From Bacteroidota bacterium (GTDB lineage: Bacteria > Bacteroidota > Bacteroidia > Flavobacteriales > Flavobacteriaceae), in NCBI GenBank assembly GCA_023390775.1, contig JAEWCF010000044.1:1-12284 (forward strand): a stretch of DNA of 12,284 bases, written 5' to 3'. A model generated the notes under the pieces. It saw only the letters and a program-made list of their open reading frames with translations, was not told the origin of the DNA and made no database searches. Of this stretch, positions 1-6,339 are shown in pieces. The stretch's first letter is position 1. Each line of letters starts with the position of its first letter. Both the position numbers and the translations under genes were made by a program.

Positions 1-308
1 CCCGTGTACGGCAGCCCGATGAGCGACCAGTAGGCCTGCAAATATCCGTCTTCGCCGGGGGTTCCGTGCACGGTGTTTATCGCCACGTCGAAGGTGGTCT
101 TTTCGCCATTGGCCGTGAAAGAGAAATCGCCCCGGTCGATCGGATACCGGTTTCCGTCCAGGACGGCGTGCCAGCCATCGGGCAGGATGTGCACCGCGAT
201 GGGCCGGTAACGCGAGGGATCCAGGTTATCGAGTATGAGTTGTCCGCTGCGGAGCGAGATCACGGACTCATCGGAATATCCGCCCATGACGACGGCTGCT
301 TTTATCAT
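1..308 (-). CDS. ddl: D-alanine--D-alanine ligase, N-terminal part (3' end outside the window)
   Basis: Ddl joins two D-alanines using ATP in the cytoplasm, making the dipeptide that MurF adds to the peptidoglycan precursor. Only about the first 102 residues are present, against a usual length near 320-330. Translation from the ATG at 308 gives MIKAAVVMGGYSDESVISLR, which has the N-terminal GGxSxE signature with the conserved Glu at residue 14. The motif HGTPGEDG follows at residues 81-88 (usual form HGxxGEDG). The central and C-terminal ATP-grasp regions lie beyond base 1, so catalytic completeness cannot be judged. The gene diverges from the PASTA gene at 397 across 88 bp. A ddl/PASTA/rluD neighbourhood fits cell-envelope genes of Bacteroidota. 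Confidence 0.93.
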   Translation of the reverse strand, partial: MIKAAVVMGGYSDESVISLRSGQLILDNLDPSRYRPIAVHILPDGWHAVLDGNRYPIDRGDFSFTANGEKTTFDVAINTVHGTPGEDGYLQAYWSLIGLPYT

Positions 309-352
309 CGGATAGAGTTTTCCCCACAAATATCATCAAATTTTTCAAACCC

Positions 353-379
353 TTTACCGCGACCAATTTTATATCTTTG
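353..379 (+). promoter_or_regulatory. Candidate Bacteroidota-type promoter for the PASTA-rluD pair
   Basis: TATCTTTG at 372-379 matches the Bacteroidota -7 consensus TAnnTTTG exactly. It lies 17 bp before the ATG at 397, implying a leader of only about 10 nt. The -33 region has no clear TTG or TTTG (only TTTA at 353), so only the -7 half is well supported. Confidence 0.5.
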
Positions 380-396
380 CGGGCAAACTTCCGTTT

Positions 397-1005
397 ATGA
401 CCCTACGCGAGTATCTCAAAAGCAAAGTCTTCTTTGGGCAGGTGGGCATTGCCCTTGCCATTATTGCCGGACTGATGTTTTTGTTCATGCACTGGCTCAC
501 ATTTACCACCAACCACGGCGAGGAAATCACCGTTCCCGACCTTCGGAAACTCAACGAGGAGCAGGTGGACGAGAAACTCTCGGCCCTCGAACTCGATTAC
601 GTCATGCTGGACACGGTCGATTTCAAGAAGGATTATCCAAAATACAGCGTGGTGGAACAGGATCCGCTTCCGGGCGAGAAGGTCAAGGAAGACCGGAAAA
701 TCTATATCAAGATCAATTCCTCCGGGTTTTCATCGGTACGCATTCCCGACCTGATCGAGAAGACGCTCCGCCAGGCCAAGCCGACACTTGAGGCAATGGG
801 CCTCGAGGTGGGAAAGATTACCTACAAGCCTTATCTGGGCAAGGACATGGTGCTCGAGATGCAGCAGGACGGAAAGAAACTTAAGCCGGGTACCAAAGTG
901 CTGAAGTCGTCCAAAATAGACCTGGTCCTGGGCGATGGGAAGGTGGTCTTTGAGGAAATCGACTCGGCCGATGTGCCGATGCCGGAGCCCGTTGACGAGC
1001 CATGA
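397..1005 (+). CDS. Membrane-anchored protein with two PASTA domains
   Basis: This 202-residue protein has a short cytoplasmic N-terminus, one hydrophobic segment at about residues 13-35 acting as an uncleaved anchor, and two periplasmic PASTA repeats. The repeats span about 43-108 (beginning near EITVPDLRKLNEEQ) and 113-180 (beginning near VRIPDLIEKTLRQA). PASTA domains in Ser/Thr kinases and penicillin-binding proteins can bind peptidoglycan or muropeptides. No kinase or transpeptidase domain is present here, so it is a stand-alone PASTA protein whose exact role is unknown. The C-terminal tail is acidic and proline-rich. Its TGA overlaps the rluD ATG (ATGA, 1002-1005), indicating translational coupling. 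The divergent ddl neighbour suggests a cell-wall role, which is inference. Confidence 0.9.
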   Translation: MTLREYLKSKVFFGQVGIALAIIAGLMFLFMHWLTFTTNHGEEITVPDLRKLNEEQVDEKLSALELDYVMLDTVDFKKDYPKYSVVEQDPLPGEKVKEDRKIYIKINSSGFSSVRIPDLIEKTLRQAKPTLEAMGLEVGKITYKPYLGKDMVLEMQQDGKKLKPGTKVLKSSKIDLVLGDGKVVFEEIDSADVPMPEPVDEP

Positions 1006-2045
1006 GTACCGCATTTTTGACCGAGGATGCCGAGGACGGGCTGTTCGAGCATTTCCGGTTCGAGGTCACAAAGGGCCAGCAGCCGCTCCGCATCGACAAA
1101 TTCCTGATGCACCTGGTTCCCAATGCCACGCGCAACAAGATCCAGAATGCCGCGAGCCAGGGCGATATTTACGTAAACGACGTTCCCGTCAAATCCAATT
1201 ACAAGGTCAAACCGGGCGACCTGGTCAGGATCCTGCTTGCCCATCCGCCGTTCGAGAACCGCGTCGACCCCGAGAATATTCCGCTTGACATCGTCTTTGA
1301 AGATGACGCCCTTCTGGTGATCAACAAACCCGCGGGCCTCGTGGTTCATCCCGGCCACGGAAACTACACCGGTACATTGGTCAACGCGCTGGCCTGGCAT
1401 TTCGAGAACCTTCCGCTCAACAGCAGCAACCGTCCGGGGCTCGTGCACCGCATCGACAAGGACACCTCGGGGCTGATGGTCATCGCCAAAACCGAACACG
1501 CGCTGGCCCATTTGGCGCGCCAGTTTGAATTCAAGACCTCGGAACGCGAGTACGTCGCCCTGGTCTGGGGAAATGTGAAGGAGGATGAAGGAACCATTAC
1601 GGGCAATATTGCGCGCCATGTCAAGGACCGGATGCAGATGGCGGTCTTCGCCGATCCCGAGATCGGGAAGCCGGCCGTGACGCATTACAAGGTGCTGGAG
1701 CGCTTCGGATATGTCACGCTCGTTTCGTGCATTCTCGAGACGGGCCGAACCCACCAGATCCGCGTGCACATGAAGCACATCGGCCATACGCTTTTCAACG
1801 ATGAGCGCTACGGCGGCCATTTGATCCTCAAAGGCACCACCTTTTCCAAATACAAACAGTTCGTGGAGAATTGCTTCAAGATCCTTCCGCGCCAGGCGCT
1901 GCACGCCAAGACCCTCGGTTTCAAGCATCCGGTGACCGGAGAGATGCTGCGCTTTGATTCGCCCATTCCGCAAGACATGGCCCAGTGCATCGAAAAATGG
2001 CGCACCTATTCCAGCAGCCGTGCGCTCGAGGAGGAGGAGGATTAA
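1002..2045 (+). CDS. rluD: RluA-family 23S rRNA pseudouridine synthase, RluD type
   Basis: This 347-residue protein belongs to the family that isomerises uridine to pseudouridine in rRNA. In E. coli, RluD modifies helix 69 of 23S rRNA (positions 1911, 1915, 1917). An S4 RNA-binding domain occupies about residues 27-80 (RIDKFLMHLVPNATRNKIQ). The catalytic domain follows, beginning near IVFEDDALLVINKPAGLVVHPG (about residues 97-117). The motif HRIDKDTSGLMV carries the catalytic Asp152, and GRTHQIRVHM lies further on. Length and domain order are normal for RluD, but the paralogue within RluA/RluD-like enzymes cannot be fixed by reading alone. The start is the ATG that overlaps the PASTA stop. 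A 380-residue open frame on the opposite strand is a shadow. Confidence 0.93.
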   Translation: MSTAFLTEDAEDGLFEHFRFEVTKGQQPLRIDKFLMHLVPNATRNKIQNAASQGDIYVNDVPVKSNYKVKPGDLVRILLAHPPFENRVDPENIPLDIVFEDDALLVINKPAGLVVHPGHGNYTGTLVNALAWHFENLPLNSSNRPGLVHRIDKDTSGLMVIAKTEHALAHLARQFEFKTSEREYVALVWGNVKEDEGTITGNIARHVKDRMQMAVFADPEIGKPAVTHYKVLERFGYVTLVSCILETGRTHQIRVHMKHIGHTLFNDERYGGHLILKGTTFSKYKQFVENCFKILPRQALHAKTLGFKHPVTGEMLRFDSPIPQDMAQCIEKWRTYSSSRALEEEED

Positions 2046-2076
2046 AATTCTGTAATGACACCCGTCAATTTTGTAA
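2046..2076 (+). promoter_or_regulatory. Direct-repeat regulatory element, copy A (AATTCTGTAA / AATTTTGTAA, 21-bp period)
   Basis: AATTCTGTAA at 2046-2055 is repeated as AATTTTGTAA at 2067-2076, a 9/10 match offset by exactly 21 bp. The pair starts right after the rluD stop codon, and its second copy begins 78 bp before the ATG at 2145. Matching pairs with the same period precede the genes at 9101 and 11081. Pairs spaced by two helical turns are typical of sites for DNA-binding dimers such as LytTR response regulators. The binding protein is unknown. Confidence 0.55.
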
Positions 2077-2144
2077 GCGGGTTACGGCTTAAAATTCGTC
2101 TCTTTATACTTCTTTGAAAATCAATTCAATTCAAATCAAGTATT

Positions 2145-2438
2145 ATGGAAACACAAACTTTAAGCAAGCTGGCCAATAGCGCCAATGGAGCGAATCCGGC
2201 CAGGAAGGAAGGACCTGTGGCAAAGGCAATAGAGAAACAGACATCAAGGCTTCCATCTGACCTTTTCCTTTGGGCCGCGCTGGGCTCGATGGGACTTTCG
2301 GCCACGATGAAGGCGATGGGAAAGAACAGCACTGCCCTTTTCGTCGGACAGTGGGCCGCACCTTTTTTGATCCTTGGGCTTTACAATAAGATCGTAAAAC
2401 TCGAAGGCCACGACCAGACCGATCAGTCGCCGTCATAG
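2145..2438 (+). CDS. Small two-helix membrane protein of unknown function
   Basis: I do not recognise a named family. The 97-residue product has a polar, Ala/Asn/Lys-rich N-terminus of about 35 residues. Two hydrophobic segments follow, at about 39-58 (LFLWAALGSMGLSATMKAMG) and 64-85 (ALFVGQWAAPFLILGLYNKI), with a hydrophilic C-terminus, so it is probably a small inner-membrane hairpin. The ATG lies 99 bp after rluD, behind the paired AATKCTGTAA element, and the gene ends just before a strong terminator at 2459-2490. It is therefore probably a single-gene transcript under its own control. Its shared upstream element links it to the 62-aa gene at 9101 and to cphA, which suggests but does not show a stress or stationary-phase role. 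Confidence 0.8.
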   Translation: METQTLSKLANSANGANPARKEGPVAKAIEKQTSRLPSDLFLWAALGSMGLSATMKAMGKNSTALFVGQWAAPFLILGLYNKIVKLEGHDQTDQSPS

Positions 2439-2458
2439 GCACGGTAGAACTTTTTTCC

Positions 2459-2490
2459 AAATCCATAGGCCGATGCTTATGGATTTTTTT
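2459..2490 (+). terminator. Rho-independent terminator after the small membrane protein gene
   Basis: AAATCCATA (2459-2467) pairs with TATGGATTT (2478-2486). The inner bases add a G-U, a G-C and a C-G pair, leaving the tetraloop cgat. Seven T residues (2484-2490) follow. It separates the small membrane gene from yaaA and overlaps the upstream in-frame ATG at 2473, which argues against that codon as the yaaA start. Confidence 0.85.
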
Positions 2491-2495
2491 ATGCG

Positions 2496-2503
2496 TAATT
2501 TTG
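2496..2503 (+). promoter_or_regulatory. Candidate -7 element for yaaA
   Basis: TAATTTTG matches TAnnTTTG exactly and lies directly after the terminator and 14 bp before the ATG at 2518. Transcription would then begin only a few bases before the start codon. No clear -33 TTG is seen because that region is occupied by the terminator stem. Confidence 0.5.
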
Positions 2504-2517
2504 ACGAAAATTGTTTT

Positions 2518-3282
2518 ATGCTGATTCTGATCTCCCCGGCCAAAACGCTCGATTTTGAGTCGGAATTGCCCACAACCGAAGCCACACGCCCCGAATTCCT
2601 CAAATATTCCCGCCAAATCCAGCGCGAACTTAAGGCGCTCAAGCCGGCCGGCCTGCAAGAATTGATGGATATCTCGCCCAATCTCGCCGAACTCAATTGG
2701 GACCGCAACCGAAAGAGAAAATTCACGGTAAGTGAAGTTTCGGAAAACGCGCGCCAGGCCGTCTATGCCTTCAATGGAGAAGTGTACCATGGACTTGAGG
2801 CCTATTCGATTCCTGCTGAAAAAATAGGGGAGATGCAGCAAAAGCTAAGGATCCTGTCAGGTTTGTACGGATTGCTTCGGCCGCTGGACCTCATCATGCC
2901 TTACCGGCTGGAGATGGGCACGCACCTTCCCGTCGGCGAAAGCCCGAACCTCTACGGGATTTGGCGCCCGGTCATCACCAAGGCGCTCAACAGGGAAGCC
3001 AAGAAAGGGGACCTGATCGTCAATCTCGCAAGCCATGAATATTTCTCGGCAGTGGATGCGAAGAAGCTGAAGGCGAGGGTCATATCGCCCGAATTCCGCG
3101 ACATGCACAACGGCGAACTCAAGATGATCAGTTTTTTCGCCAAGAAGGCACGCGGGATGATGGCGCGATACCTCATCGACACCGGCGCCACTACCGAAGA
3201 GGGCATCCTCGCCTTCGATTACGGGGGGTACCGCTACGATCCCGCGCGGTCCAAAGAGCACGCTCCGGTATTTACCCGATAA
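2518..3282 (+). CDS. yaaA: YaaA / DUF328 family peroxide-stress protein
   Basis: YaaA of E. coli lowers intracellular free iron during peroxide stress and so limits Fenton damage; members also bind DNA. The start at 2518 gives MLILISPAKTLDFESEL, the family's conserved N-terminus, in a protein of 254 residues, close to the usual length near 255. An in-frame ATG at 2473 would add 15 residues but lies inside the preceding terminator. Other family-like stretches are LSGLYGLLRPLDLIMPYRLEM and VNLASHEYFSAVD. The C-terminal part has ARGMMARYLI followed by FDYGGYRYD. It appears monocistronic, with the short-leader promoter at 2496. The family assignment is firm; the role in this organism is inferred from E. 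coli. Confidence 0.93.
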   Translation: MLILISPAKTLDFESELPTTEATRPEFLKYSRQIQRELKALKPAGLQELMDISPNLAELNWDRNRKRKFTVSEVSENARQAVYAFNGEVYHGLEAYSIPAEKIGEMQQKLRILSGLYGLLRPLDLIMPYRLEMGTHLPVGESPNLYGIWRPVITKALNREAKKGDLIVNLASHEYFSAVDAKKLKARVISPEFRDMHNGELKMISFFAKKARGMMARYLIDTGATTEEGILAFDYGGYRYDPARSKEHAPVFTR

Positions 3283-3350
3283 ATTATGTGTTAAAATAAG
3301 CGCGTAATCACTGGCTTTGGTTAAATTTAGCGCTCAAAATTTTCCCACAA

Positions 3351-4526
3351 ATGATTAAATATCCACTGTTATGTTCGCTGTTGCTGGCCGGAATCTCCGT
3401 ATCGGCGCAGGACGACCTGATCAACAAGGTCATCAACAACGCATCGATCTCCTCGAAATTCCATTTCACCGAACTCATCGACCTTGAAGCAACGCCTGTC
3501 AAGAACCAGGGCTCGGCGGGGACCTGCTGGAGCTATTCGGGAAATTCATTCCTGGAATCCGAAATGATCCGCATGGGAAAGAAGCCCGTCGACCTGGCCG
3601 AAATCTACACCGCCCGCCATGTCTATCTCTCAAAGGCGCGCAACTATATCCTTTTTAACGGCAACCTTGGGCTTGGGGACGGAGGCGAAACCCATGATGT
3701 CCTCAATATCATGCGCAAGTACGGCGCGATGCCCCAGGAAGCCTATACCCTGGAGGATTACGGAAAAGGCACGGTAAAATCGGCTGATTTCCAAAAGGAG
3801 TTCAAGGAAATACTGGACAAGTACCTCAAGGACGAGACTCCGGGCAAGCGTGCCGCGTGGGTGGAGGAGATCAACGATTTCCTCGATGCAAAACTTGGCA
3901 AGCTTCCCGAGACCTTTACCTACAACGGCAAATCACATACGCCAAAATCGTTCGCCAGGGACGTGGTGGGCGTGAACCCGGACGATTATATGGAATTCTC
4001 TTCCTACAAGGATAGCCCCTATTACGAGAAGATGGTATTGCCGGTACCCGATAACTGGAGCTATGACCTAGTGTATAACGTGCCGATGGCCGAACTCACC
4101 GACATCATCGACAATGCCCTGGCCAAAGGATATACGGTTGCATGGTCTTCGGATGTTTCGGAGCCCTATTTTTCGTGGAAGAACGGTGTAGCCTTTGTGC
4201 CCGACATGGATATGACGACCGTTACGCCGGAACAGAAAAAGGCGCTTTTCAATGGCCCGATGCCGGAAAAGGCAGTAACCGATGAACTCAGGCTGGAGCA
4301 ACTTTATACGCTTTCCACTACAGACGACCACGCCATGCAGATCGTCGGGCTGGCCAAGGACCAGAACGGCAAACAGTACTACAAGGTCAAGAATTCGTGG
4401 GGCGAGACCAATGATTACAAAGGTTATCTCTACGTGACGAAAGCTTTTGTCCAACTCAAATCCACCGGAATCCTCTTGCATAAAGACGCGCTTCCGAAAG
4501 GGCTTGCCAAGAAGCTGAAGGCCTAA
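3351..4526 (+). CDS. Secreted C1B cysteine peptidase (bleomycin hydrolase / aminopeptidase C type)
   Basis: The 391-residue product is a papain-fold peptidase. Residues 1-19 (MIKYPLLCSLLLAGISVSA) form a signal peptide with probable cleavage before Gln20, so the enzyme should act in the periplasm or outside the cell. The active-site residues are visible: Gln53 in VKNQGSAGTCWS, catalytic Cys59, His327 in DDHAMQIVGLA and Asn348 in VKNSWGE. Classical PepC and bleomycin hydrolase are cytoplasmic, near 440-450 residues, and use the C-terminal arm for aminopeptidase activity. This one is shorter and exported, with a Lys/Ala-rich tail, so specificity may differ. The gene stands alone, with about 68 bp of AT-rich sequence before it and a strong terminator after it. 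Confidence 0.9.
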   Translation: MIKYPLLCSLLLAGISVSAQDDLINKVINNASISSKFHFTELIDLEATPVKNQGSAGTCWSYSGNSFLESEMIRMGKKPVDLAEIYTARHVYLSKARNYILFNGNLGLGDGGETHDVLNIMRKYGAMPQEAYTLEDYGKGTVKSADFQKEFKEILDKYLKDETPGKRAAWVEEINDFLDAKLGKLPETFTYNGKSHTPKSFARDVVGVNPDDYMEFSSYKDSPYYEKMVLPVPDNWSYDLVYNVPMAELTDIIDNALAKGYTVAWSSDVSEPYFSWKNGVAFVPDMDMTTVTPEQKKALFNGPMPEKAVTDELRLEQLYTLSTTDDHAMQIVGLAKDQNGKQYYKVKNSWGETNDYKGYLYVTKAFVQLKSTGILLHKDALPKGLAKKLKA

Positions 4527-4532
4527 AACAAC

Positions 4533-4558
4533 AAATCCCGCAACTGCGGGATTTTTTT
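4533..4558 (+). terminator. Rho-independent terminator after the C1 peptidase, possibly bidirectional
   Basis: AAATCCCGC (4533-4541), loop AACT, GCGGGATTT (4546-4554) and a T run to 4558 form a 9-bp stem. The convergent gene on the minus strand ends at 4574. Read from that side, the stem is followed by TGTTGTTTT, so it may terminate both transcripts. Confidence 0.9.
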
Positions 4559-4573
4559 ACGGGTTAACGTTTT

Positions 4574-4918
4574 TTAACTTTCATATTGTTCGTACTGCCG
4601 AAGGCTTTCGGAGGTCAGTTTTCTCTGGTTACGGGCCAGTTCCCACATCGCCTCGACGCCGTGCCGTGCGGTCCTGTTCACCCTGGAGAGGCGCTTGGTG
4701 AACATGTCCAGTTTGGTCGCGTCCTGAACGTTGAGCTTGGATTTGAGCTCCTGGACGAAATCCTCGAATTCCGAAACCACGTTGCTGTTTTCCTCGTATT
4801 CCGATTTCAGGTCCTCAAAAGACTCCCTGATTTCCTTGCTGAGGTCGTTGAAGTAGTATTCATTGACGCGCCTGAACTCCCTAACGATTTTGCGGATGTT
4901 GTTGCCGAATAATGCCAT
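4574..4918 (-). CDS. Small coiled-coil protein of unknown function
   Basis: No named family was recognised. The 114-residue product is almost entirely charged, heptad-patterned helix without cysteine or a membrane segment. The N-terminus is MALFGNNIRKIVREFRRVNE, and a long acidic/basic stretch (about residues 20-65) continues into a second helical region (70-110). It is probably a cytoplasmic coiled-coil or helical bundle. A plus-strand frame of 108 codons overlaps nearly the same bases. The minus frame is preferred because it has a full promoter 42 bp upstream, typical soluble-protein composition, and a terminator immediately after it. It lies downstream of pabA but has its own promoter in the 111-bp gap. 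Confidence 0.78.
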   Translation of the reverse strand: MALFGNNIRKIVREFRRVNEYYFNDLSKEIRESFEDLKSEYEENSNVVSEFEDFVQELKSKLNVQDATKLDMFTKRLSRVNRTARHGVEAMWELARNQRKLTSESLRQYEQYES

Positions 4919-4959
4919 GGTTCAAGTTTTAGGTTAACGGTAAGTGGTTTGAAATCAAT

Positions 4960-4989
4960 CAAATATAAAAATTTTATTTTACCGTTCAA
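4960..4989 (-). promoter_or_regulatory. Complete Bacteroidota-type promoter for the coiled-coil gene
   Basis: On the minus strand, TTG (4989-4987) is followed after exactly 19 bp by TATATTTG (4967-4960), matching the -33 TTG and -7 TAnnTTTG elements. Transcription should start near 4953, giving a leader of about 35 nt before the ATG at 4918. This is the clearest promoter in the window and a main support for the Bacteroidota assignment. Confidence 0.8.
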
Positions 4990-5029
4990 CGTCTCAAAAA
5001 CGTCATTCACCGATTTTTTCACATAAATT

Positions 5030-5593
5030 TTAAAAACGGCCGAGCCAATTGGCGAGCATTGCCTTGCCGTGCGTCGTGAGGATGCTTTCGGGGTGGAACT
5101 GGACCCCGCGCACATCAAGCGATCGGTGCCTGAGCGACATAATTTCGCCGTTTTCATCGACCGAGGTTGCCTGCAGGACTTCGGGAAGTTGCGGGTCGAC
5201 GGTCCACGAATGATAGCGCCCGACGATCATGCGATCGGGAAGCCCCCTGAAGAGCACATCATTCTCAATGATCGAAATTTCGGAAGGCACCCCGTGATGA
5301 ACGCCTTCGAGGTTTACGAGGGTTCCACCAAAAGCTTCGGCGATGGCCTGCTGCCCCAGGCAGATGCCCAGAATGGGTATTTTCCCCGAGTATTCGGCAA
5401 TCGTCGGGATCAGCAGCCCCGCATCGGAAGGAACGCCGGGCCCGGGCGAAAGCAGGATTTTGTCAAATTGTTGCACGTCTGCCAACTCAAACGCGTCGTT
5501 CCTCCAGACGGTTACCCGGCAATCGAGTTCCTCCAGGTAATGGACCAGATTGAAGGTGAAACTGTCGTAATTGTCGATGACGAGGATGTTCAT
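5030..5593 (-). CDS. pabA: Class I glutamine amidotransferase subunit (anthranilate / aminodeoxychorismate synthase component II)
   Basis: This subunit releases ammonia from glutamine and passes it to a chorismate-using partner (PabB for folate, TrpE for tryptophan). At 187 residues it has full family length. The N-terminus MNILVIDNYDSFTFNLVHYL is diagnostic. The oxyanion stretch LLSPGPGVP is present, as is nucleophile Cys78 in GICLGQQAIAEAFGG. The catalytic His167 and Glu169 lie in VQFHPESILT. No trpE, trpD or pabB is beside it, so its partner must be encoded elsewhere. PabA and TrpG cannot be separated by motifs, and some bacteria use one amphibolic subunit for both; pabA is a tentative label based on the absence of trp neighbours. 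A tandem heptamer array ends 8 bp upstream of the ATG. Confidence 0.88.
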   Translation of the reverse strand: MNILVIDNYDSFTFNLVHYLEELDCRVTVWRNDAFELADVQQFDKILLSPGPGVPSDAGLLIPTIAEYSGKIPILGICLGQQAIAEAFGGTLVNLEGVHHGVPSEISIIENDVLFRGLPDRMIVGRYHSWTVDPQLPEVLQATSVDENGEIMSLRHRSLDVRGVQFHPESILTTHGKAMLANWLGRF

Positions 5594-5601
5594 TTAGGTT
5601 G

Positions 5602-5685
5602 GAATGACGAATGTCAAATGTCGAATGTCAAATGTCGAACGTCGAACGTCGAACGTCGAAGGTCAAAAGTCAAATGTCGAACATA
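5602..5685 (-). repeat. Tandem heptanucleotide repeat array, 12 units
   Basis: Twelve consecutive 7-bp units occupy 84 bp with no interruption; the plus-strand consensus is RAAYGTC. In order they read gaatgac, gaatgtc, aaatgtc, gaatgtc, aaatgtc, three copies of gaacgtc, gaaggtc, aaaagtc, aaatgtc and gaacata. The outer units are most diverged and the three identical central units are adjacent, as expected from slippage. It lies between the yceI terminator and the pabA start codon, so it fills the 5' region of pabA. Similar heptamer arrays are known in Bacteroidota and cyanobacteria. Translation of this stretch gives an MSNVECQMSNVE-like peptide, which is an artefact. Confidence 0.9.
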
Positions 5686-5698
5686 TATCGGCATTACC

Positions 5699-5725
5699 AA
5701 AAAAAAAGCCCGTCTTTCAACGGGC
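5699..5725 (-). terminator. Rho-independent terminator of the marR-nitroreductase-yceI operon
   Basis: On the minus strand GCCCGT (5725-5720), a 6-nt loop and ACGGGC (5713-5708) are followed by nine T residues (5707-5699). It lies 22 bp past the yceI stop codon and is correctly oriented for it. Confidence 0.9.
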
Positions 5726-5747
5726 CTTCCAAACAATTTAAATCAAA

Positions 5748-6320
5748 TTATTGCAACACGATGTTTGCCTTAACTTCGAAATTGTCATTGATGGCGCGGT
5801 CGCCTAGGTTGTCGAAAAACGATCCCGAACCGTATTTGATATCGTACTTGGTGCGGTCAACGTTAAAGTTTGCAACACCTGTGTTTCCATTCATTACCAG
5901 GTCGATCGACACCGGCTGCGAAATTCCCTTGATGGTCAAAAATCCATTGATGGTGTAAGTTCCGTTGCCTTTTGCCATTGCGTTTTTCCAGGCCAGGGTT
6001 GCGGTTGGAAATTTATCGGTTGCGAAAAAATCATCGTTTTTCAGGTGGCCTTCAAGTTTTTCCTTGCCTTTTCCGGGCTGAAGATCGGTAACGGTGATGG
6101 AGTTCATGTCCACGGTAACCGACCCTGAAGTAAGCGCCTTTCCGTCAAAATTGAGATACCCTTCGCTGATCTTTACGAAACCTTCATGCGCACCGGTCAC
6201 TTTTTTCCCGACCCAGGTTACCTTGGTCTTGCCCGTGTCGATTTTCTTCATTGTTTGTGCCGAAACGGCCGTTGCGGATGCCATGAACAACGCGATGGCG
6301 ATCATTTTAAAATTCCTCAT
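5748..6320 (-). CDS. YceI-family periplasmic protein
   Basis: YceI proteins are lipocalin-like beta barrels that bind isoprenoid-type lipids in the periplasm and are often induced by stress. The 190-residue product starts with a signal peptide (MRNFKMIAIALFMASATAVSA, cleavage expected near AQT). The mature chain opens with the typical KIDTGKTKVTWVGKKVTGAHEG. Later parts include LEGHLKNDDFFATDKFPTA, YTINGFLTIKGISQPVSIDL and the C-terminal NFNVDRTKYDIKYGSG and INDNFEVKANIVL, all in the order expected for the family. It is the last gene of a run with the nitroreductase (19-bp gap) and marR, so the upstream regulator probably controls it. Ligand and role here are unknown. Confidence 0.93.
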   Translation of the reverse strand: MRNFKMIAIALFMASATAVSAQTMKKIDTGKTKVTWVGKKVTGAHEGFVKISEGYLNFDGKALTSGSVTVDMNSITVTDLQPGKGKEKLEGHLKNDDFFATDKFPTATLAWKNAMAKGNGTYTINGFLTIKGISQPVSIDLVMNGNTGVANFNVDRTKYDIKYGSGSFFDNLGDRAINDNFEVKANIVLQ

Positions 6321-6339
6321 TGTTTTTTTGTTTAATTAA

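Noticed and set aside
327..334. Minus-strand GATATTTG as a ddl promoter
   Set aside because: It matches only 7 of 8 -7 positions and has no -33 element at the right distance.
66..791. A 241-codon open frame on the plus strand
   Set aside because: It crosses the ddl/PASTA divergent region and overlaps both real genes in another frame, with low-complexity Arg/Gly/His-rich composition.
831..1973. A 380-codon open frame on the minus strand
   Set aside because: It is the antisense shadow of rluD, whose S4 domain and HRIDKDTSG motif are unmistakable; the shadow shows no family features.
2122..2139. tcaat-type short repeats before the 2145 gene
   Set aside because: Low-complexity AT-rich leader sequence, too short to support a function.
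4586..4912. A 108-codon plus-strand frame antisense to the coiled-coil gene
   Set aside because: The minus-strand frame has the full promoter, a terminator and typical helical protein composition; the plus frame starts just after a terminator with no promoter.
5602..5685. CRISPR array
   Set aside because: Units are 7 bp with no spacers; this is a simple tandem repeat.
5069..5958. Plus-strand frames running through the heptamer array, with repeated MSNVECQ-type peptides
   Set aside because: The peptide repeats come from the 7-bp tandem repeats, and the rest is antisense to pabA and yceI.
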